Part shown: positions 12,069-15,434 of the stretch, one piece after another
How positions within the stretch are numbered: the stretch's first letter is position 1
How the letters are laid out: each line of letters begins with the position of its first letter
Origin: Thermoplasmata archaeon
GTDB lineage: Archaea; Thermoplasmatota; Thermoplasmata; Halarchaeoplasmatales; Halarchaeoplasmataceae
Length of the DNA stretch: 15,434 bases
Direction: 5' to 3'
Assembly (NCBI GenBank): GCA_019594305.1
Contig: JAFDTZ010000045.1
Location: forward strand, 1 to 15,434
Made by a program: the position numbers and the translations under genes
The notes under the pieces: model-generated
Told to the model about the DNA's origin: nothing
Database searches by the model: none
What the model saw: the letters and a program-made list of their open reading frames with translations, nothing else

Positions 12069-12146
12069 GATAACACCCAAAACATATTACAATATAAAAT
12101 CAGCGTAAGGGCAAGATTTATTTATCAGCGGCTTCAGCACATACGG
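12069..12146. promoter_or_regulatory. Divergent leaderless promoters
   Basis: The minus-strand TATA box (complement of 12091-12100) is centred about 27 nt from ATG 12068. The plus-strand box TTTATTTAT (12117-12125) is centred about 26 nt from ATG 12147. Neither gene has a Shine-Dalgarno site, so both mRNAs should start at or next to their start codons. Confidence 0.6.
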
Positions 12147-12779
12147 ATGCATCTGATAATATTCGACCTGGACGGAACGCTTTTTAACAGCGAAACATCC
12201 GTTCTACCGGCGGTTCAAGAAGCTCTGAGAAATGTTGATCTTCCAGCATCGAATGACGATTTCATACTATCGTTGATGGGTGAGAAAACCGATGACTTCT
12301 GCACCAAGCTGCTCTCGTCATACGGTAAAGAAGGCATGGAAAGATACGATGATTTTTTGGATGCCCTATGGAAGAGCGAGGCGAAGCATATAAGGATAAA
12401 CGGCGAACTGTACGACGGTGTAAAAACCGTCCTCAAAATATTATCTGACCGAGGACACACTCTCGCCATCTGCAGCAACGCTACCGTGGAATATATCGAT
12501 CATGTGCTGGAAACCCGGGGTATCAAGGACTATTTCAGGTATATCAAAAGCGCGGAGGACATGGTCGATAAAGCAGCCGGTATAAAAGAGCTAATGGACA
12601 CCGTAGAGCATTCAAAGGCCGTGATGGTGGGCGACAGAAGGCATGATATCGAGGCGGCAGCGGAAAATTCCATAGTCTTTATCGGCGCACTTTACGGGTA
12701 CGGCAGTCAGGAGATACGGGGCGCGGAATATGCGGTTAAATATCCAAGTGAAATAGTGGAAATAGTGGACGGGCTGTAA
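12147..12779 (+). CDS. HAD-superfamily phosphatase (phosphoglycolate phosphatase-like)
   Basis: 210 residues. All HAD catalytic motifs are present: motif I FDLDGTLF with nucleophile D7 and acid/base D9; motif II ICSNAT (108-113, S110); the motif III lysine, probably K142; and GDRRHD with D163 and D167. A helical C1 cap (about 17-90) lies between motif I and motif II, as in the phosphoglycolate phosphatase/beta-phosphoglucomutase subgroup. The enzyme would dephosphorylate a small cytoplasmic phosphate ester with Mg2+; the substrate cannot be read from sequence. The start at ATG 12147 is leaderless by promoter spacing. Its stop is 11 nt from the stop of the convergent thioredoxin-fold gene, leaving no room for a terminator between. 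Confidence 0.88.
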   Translation: MHLIIFDLDGTLFNSETSVLPAVQEALRNVDLPASNDDFILSLMGEKTDDFCTKLLSSYGKEGMERYDDFLDALWKSEAKHIRINGELYDGVKTVLKILSDRGHTLAICSNATVEYIDHVLETRGIKDYFRYIKSAEDMVDKAAGIKELMDTVEHSKAVMVGDRRHDIEAAAENSIVFIGALYGYGSQEIRGAEYAVKYPSEIVEIVDGL

Positions 12780-12790
12780 GATCAGTTTAC

Positions 12791-14464
12791 TTATGGCTCC
12801 AGCAGCGGGCAGACACCGTTACGGAGCATAGCGGCTATATTGTACGCATCATAATTGTGCGCTACCCTATAACTGGCGGGGTTATTACCGACACCTAAAA
12901 GCATGTTTGCCCTGGCTATGCTCAGCTCCGCAAGTGATATACTGGACGGGATGGGATTATCATACCAGGACGCAGGTACAGGTAGGAAGTCATCCGAACT
13001 TGACTCCAGCCACCCGCCATCCTTTTTGAACGACTTTACGTACTCCGACATATCTTCCATATAATCCTTCCATTTTAGATCACTCTCCGACAGCATGGTC
13101 AGGGCCAGCAGGCATGCGGCAGCATCGAACAAAAAATTATTGTTTTGGATGCGGTCGTTACTCATGGAGTGTGCAAGTTTTTTGTCTATCCAGAATTTTT
13201 CAAGCAGACTGTACATGGTATCCTTTGCGGTATCGTAAAGTTCAGCCCTTTCCAAATATTCGGATGCCAATGTCAATGCGACTACGACCAGTCCGTTCAA
13301 ACCCGAGATATACTTGCGATCTGCATGGGGCTGCGGCCTTCGATCACGAATCTTAAGAAGTTTTTTTTCGATATCTTCTATCTTCATATCGTTTCTACGT
13401 ATGAGGTGTATCTTACCCTCGAAGTTCCCGTGTACATCAATACGATAAACACCTTTGAGCGTACTAAAATCTTCACCCAGTATATCTTCCAGTTCTTCAT
13501 AGCTCCACAGGTAGCTGCCGCCTTCAATGTGGTCCGTATCGGCATCTATGGAATTAAGATAAAGACCTTCACTTGAGAAACTTTCTTCAAGGCACTTTAC
13601 AACAGAATATGCCATATCCCGATATTCTTCTTTACCGAGAACACGGTATGCAAGAGAATAGTACCAGATGGCCATGGTCTGGTCGTAGAGCATCTTTTCG
13701 AAATGAGGTATCTTCCATCCCCGGTCCACACAGTACCTGAATATACCACCCTGCAAGTGGTCGTTCAATCCCCGCAAACGCATGGCCTCCAACGTACCTA
13801 TAGCTATATCTTTTACCCCAGGGGATCCCTTGAAGGAAAGTGAATACAGCATGAACAGCAGCGTTGAATGGGGTGGAAATTTTTGTGTACGTCCGAACCC
13901 GCCGTGTTCCCGGTCATAAATCCGGATAAGTTGGTTTTCTATCTCTTCAAAGGAAACAGTTTGTGGTGTACTTTTAGATGGTTGGAAGGGTGGAACTGAG
14001 CCTCCGTTTTCGTAAAAATGTTTTACCTTTTTTGCAATGTTCATCAACGACTGCCTGCCTCCCTCGGGCAGCTTCGGTGCGTAAGTCAATGCCAGGATAG
14101 GTTTCAGACCCGGGGTTGTGAACACATTGAGGGGCCAACCGCCGCTTCCTGTCTTTCTAATAATATAATCCATCATAAACTGGTCGATGTCCGGCCTTTC
14201 CTCCCTATCGACCTTAACGCATATAAAATCGGAGTTGAGGAATCCGGCGGTTTCGTCGTGGGAAAATGCCTCCCGTGCCATCACATGACACCAGTGGCAG
14301 GATGAATAACCGATGGAGATGAATAGGGGTTTGTTGGTTCGTACGGCTTCTCTAAGGGTTTTTTGACTCCATTCCTGCCACCAGATGGGGTTATCCGCAT
14401 GCTGCCTTAGATATAAAGAATTTGAACGGTCGAGGTTGTTACGATGAAATTCCATGGTACTCAT
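12791..14464 (-). CDS. DUF255 thioredoxin-fold protein (YyaL/SPATA20-like)
   Basis: 557 residues. The N-terminal thioredoxin-like domain (about 14-150) has the family hallmark N-S-L-Y-L-RQHADNPI-WW, then SIGYSSCHWCHVM with a CHWC redox motif (C56, C59), then VDREERPDID and SGGWPLNVF. The large C-terminal part, with GGIFRYCVDRGWKIPHFEKM and KYISGLNGLVVVAL, is an (alpha/alpha)6-barrel related to N-acylglucosamine epimerases/glycosidases. The biochemical role is uncertain; the family is widespread in bacteria and archaea. It is slightly shorter than most members (usually ~600-680). I chose ATG 14464 (MSTMEF); ATG 14455 is an alternative. The frame is open well upstream, but that part is antisense-like read-through of the nitroreductase gene and has no family match. 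It follows the nitroreductase by 28 nt, so they are probably co-transcribed. Confidence 0.88.
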   Translation of the reverse strand: MSTMEFHRNNLDRSNSLYLRQHADNPIWWQEWSQKTLREAVRTNKPLFISIGYSSCHWCHVMAREAFSHDETAGFLNSDFICVKVDREERPDIDQFMMDYIIRKTGSGGWPLNVFTTPGLKPILALTYAPKLPEGGRQSLMNIAKKVKHFYENGGSVPPFQPSKSTPQTVSFEEIENQLIRIYDREHGGFGRTQKFPPHSTLLFMLYSLSFKGSPGVKDIAIGTLEAMRLRGLNDHLQGGIFRYCVDRGWKIPHFEKMLYDQTMAIWYYSLAYRVLGKEEYRDMAYSVVKCLEESFSSEGLYLNSIDADTDHIEGGSYLWSYEELEDILGEDFSTLKGVYRIDVHGNFEGKIHLIRRNDMKIEDIEKKLLKIRDRRPQPHADRKYISGLNGLVVVALTLASEYLERAELYDTAKDTMYSLLEKFWIDKKLAHSMSNDRIQNNNFLFDAAACLLALTMLSESDLKWKDYMEDMSEYVKSFKKDGGWLESSSDDFLPVPASWYDNPIPSSISLAELSIARANMLLGVGNNPASYRVAHNYDAYNIAAMLRNGVCPLLEP

Positions 14465-14492
14465 ACGATAACACAAGATATTGAATTTTCCC

Positions 14493-15221
14493 CTATATCT
14501 TACCAACGGGTGACATGTACACGGTAAATTCGTCCTCTCCGTCCACACAGAGTAGGGCATCCGTGAGCTCCTGGTCGTAGGCCGCGACGGCACAGGTTCC
14601 GCACCCCAAAGCCTCGCATGCAAGGTATAGATTCTGGCAAACGTGTCCGGCATCCAGGGCGATAACTTTGTAGGACGCTTCGGCGTACCGCCATTCCATC
14701 CTGTAGGGTACGGTGGTCCATACGAAGGTGGCCGCGCAGTTACCCGCAAAGGGTTGGTCAAGGGCGGCCTTTGTCATCTTGTCTTCGAGGTCGGCATGTA
14801 CCGCCACCTTTAACAGATGATGGTTTAAGGGTAAATACCGGTATATGGCCTTATCGAGTTCGTCAACCCTGAATGCCGCGATATATGTCTCCAGGGCATG
14901 CCGACATCCGGCGGAGGGAACCACCCTGTAAGCGTGCCCCGAGTCCAGCTTTTTACGTATGCCCTGGGTGGCCCATAGAAGGAAGGACAACTCATCTACC
15001 GATAGAGGAACATTAGAAAAGGACCGTCTGGATCTTCTCCGGGAAATGGCCTCGGCGAGTCCTATTTTAATCCTCCAGTGTGTAGGCTCCGGTAGGTCGA
15101 TCAACTCTGCATTTTCAGGAACCGGCTTCTGGATGGGGGGCGGTGGAACGCCTTTGTTCTGATCTGTTCTGGAGAAGTCGGTGCTCTTTCGTACGCTGTC
15201 CTTTAGAAAATCCCTTTTCAT
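14493..15221 (-). CDS. SagB-type nitroreductase/dehydrogenase
   Basis: 242 residues. An FMN-dependent oxidoreductase of the nitroreductase superfamily, SagB/ThcOx group. Residues 57-84 (AEAISRRRSRRSFSNVPLS, then ELSFLLWATQG) form the flavin phosphate-binding start of the fold. VVPSAGCRHALETY (100-113) and the highly characteristic YAEASYKVIALDAGHVCQNL (179-198) with ALGCGTC (204-210) and SPVGK (237-241) complete it. In peptide-modification clusters these oxidise azolines to azoles, but no cyclodehydratase or precursor peptide is next to it; stand-alone archaeal members have unknown substrates. The N-terminal ~40 residues are polar and proline-rich and may be a linker; there is no clear signal peptide. 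A minus-strand TATA box (complement of 15252-15259) predicts a leader of about 8 nt. Confidence 0.88.
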   Translation of the reverse strand: MKRDFLKDSVRKSTDFSRTDQNKGVPPPPIQKPVPENAELIDLPEPTHWRIKIGLAEAISRRRSRRSFSNVPLSVDELSFLLWATQGIRKKLDSGHAYRVVPSAGCRHALETYIAAFRVDELDKAIYRYLPLNHHLLKVAVHADLEDKMTKAALDQPFAGNCAATFVWTTVPYRMEWRYAEASYKVIALDAGHVCQNLYLACEALGCGTCAVAAYDQELTDALLCVDGEDEFTVYMSPVGKI

Positions 15222-15251
15222 GATATCACATACCTGAACACGGAGTACGAT

Positions 15252-15302
15252 GATATAACTTTACGTTTTCGGCGTTTTTACTTAGGGTGCAAACTTTTTA
15301 TT
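15252..15302. promoter_or_regulatory. Divergent promoters at right edge
   Basis: The minus-strand box GTTATATC (complement of 15252-15259) lies about 35 nt before the nitroreductase ATG. The plus-strand box CTTTTTATT (15294-15302) would start a transcript near 15324, i.e. with a leader of about 97 nt before ATG 15421. Confidence 0.45.
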
Positions 15303-15323
15303 CCCTTTACCGCTTACATACAA

Positions 15324-15420
15324 GGTCATGATGAGCGCGAATTAGTGTCAACTAACCCTCCGACGGAAGGGGCTTGTCTGGCGACAGACGACGTAAGAGT
15401 TGATTAGGAGGCATAAGAAG
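15324..15420 (+). promoter_or_regulatory. Structured 5' leader, riboswitch-like
   Basis: The leader can fold as a three-way junction. P1 pairs TCAACT (15348-15353) with AGTTGA (15398-15403). P2 pairs CCCTCC (15356-15361) with GGAAGGG (15365-15371), with one bulged A and a GAC loop. P3 is TTGTCTG (15374-15380) with CAGACGA (15385-15391), closed by a GCGA tetraloop of the stable GNRA class. CCTCC of P2 can alternatively pair with the GGAGG of the Shine-Dalgarno site (15407-15411), giving two exclusive folds. I do not recognise a known riboswitch class. Confidence 0.45.
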
Positions 15421-15434
15421 ATGCAGAAGTTAGA
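15421..15434 (+). CDS. Start of a gene cut by the window edge
   Basis: ATG 15421 follows a full Shine-Dalgarno AGGAGG (15406-15411) at 9 nt. Only MQKL and part of one codon are visible, so no function can be given. The long leader contrasts with the leaderless first genes elsewhere in the window. Confidence 0.55.

Noticed and set aside
14465..14761. N-terminal extension of about 99 residues on the DUF255 thioredoxin-fold protein
   Set aside because: It overlaps the nitroreductase coding sequence in another frame on the same strand, is proline/arginine rich and matches nothing in the family; the family start motif begins just after ATG 14464.
15325..15346. Hammerhead-like or box C/D RNA core (ATGATGAG followed by CGAA)
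   Set aside because: The catalytic C of the hammerhead CUGAUGA is A, the GAAA is GAAT, the stem between is too short, and no box D CUGA follows at suitable distance.
1..15434. tRNA, rRNA, CRISPR array or transposase
   Set aside because: I looked for cloverleaf-like ends with CCA-side pairing, regularly spaced repeats and transposase motifs and saw none; a dedicated tRNA or repeat scan would be more sensitive.

Overview
The window reads as a stretch of archaeal chromosome with moderate G+C content. Four things support an archaeon. Start codons repeatedly lie about 25-30 nt downstream of TATA boxes with purine-rich BRE-like flanks. First genes are apparently leaderless, while genes inside operons carry Shine-Dalgarno (SD) sites. 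The protein families present are typical of archaea: a CTP-type polyprenol kinase, an archaeal ATPase with a DUF234 tail, DUF438/hemerythrin proteins and a SufR-like Fe-S regulator. The anaerobic Ni-CO dehydrogenase and the many Fe-S proteins point to an anaerobe, perhaps an oxygen-exposed one. I cannot fix the phylum; a Euryarchaeota or Thermoplasmatota relative is a guess.

Region 1 (1-1727) has a nested inverted repeat, a small one-helix membrane protein behind a leader hairpin, a TauE/SafE anion permease and an AbrB-like small DNA-binding protein. Region 2 (1728-6991) is the metabolic core. It holds an orphan CooS-type CO dehydrogenase with its own promoter and dyad, and convergent to it two tandem DUF438/hemerythrin proteins. 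Divergent from those runs an operon of a SufR-like winged-helix regulator, a ferredoxin-like Fe-S protein and a small cupin. I read this as an O2/NO/redox-stress and Fe-S/Ni-Fe island. This is inference: no CooC, CooF, hydrogenase or acetyl-CoA synthase subunit is present here.

Region 3 (6992-8697) is a PadR regulator divergent from a permease split into two translationally coupled half-genes, the second carrying a C-terminal [4Fe-4S] domain. A perfect 10-1-10 palindrome lies over the overlapping TATA boxes. Region 4 (8698-10834) is accessory: a decayed stretch, an orphan UPF0175 antitoxin-like gene and an archaeal ATPase gene bounded by a 15-bp direct repeat, then a probable 33-residue membrane peptide. 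Region 5 (10835-15434) is housekeeping-like: a thymidylate-kinase-like protein and a polyprenol/diacylglycerol kinase in one operon, a divergent HAD phosphatase, then a DUF255 thioredoxin-fold protein downstream of a SagB-type nitroreductase. The right edge carries a structured 5' leader, possibly a riboswitch, before a gene that runs off the window.

The observations I rate highest are the CooS cluster-ligand variations, the probable ACG start (or lost ATG) of the second hemerythrin gene, the split Fe-S permease under a PadR palindrome, the direct-repeat-bounded ATPase, and the folded leader at 15324-15420. I saw no tRNA, rRNA, CRISPR array or transposase.
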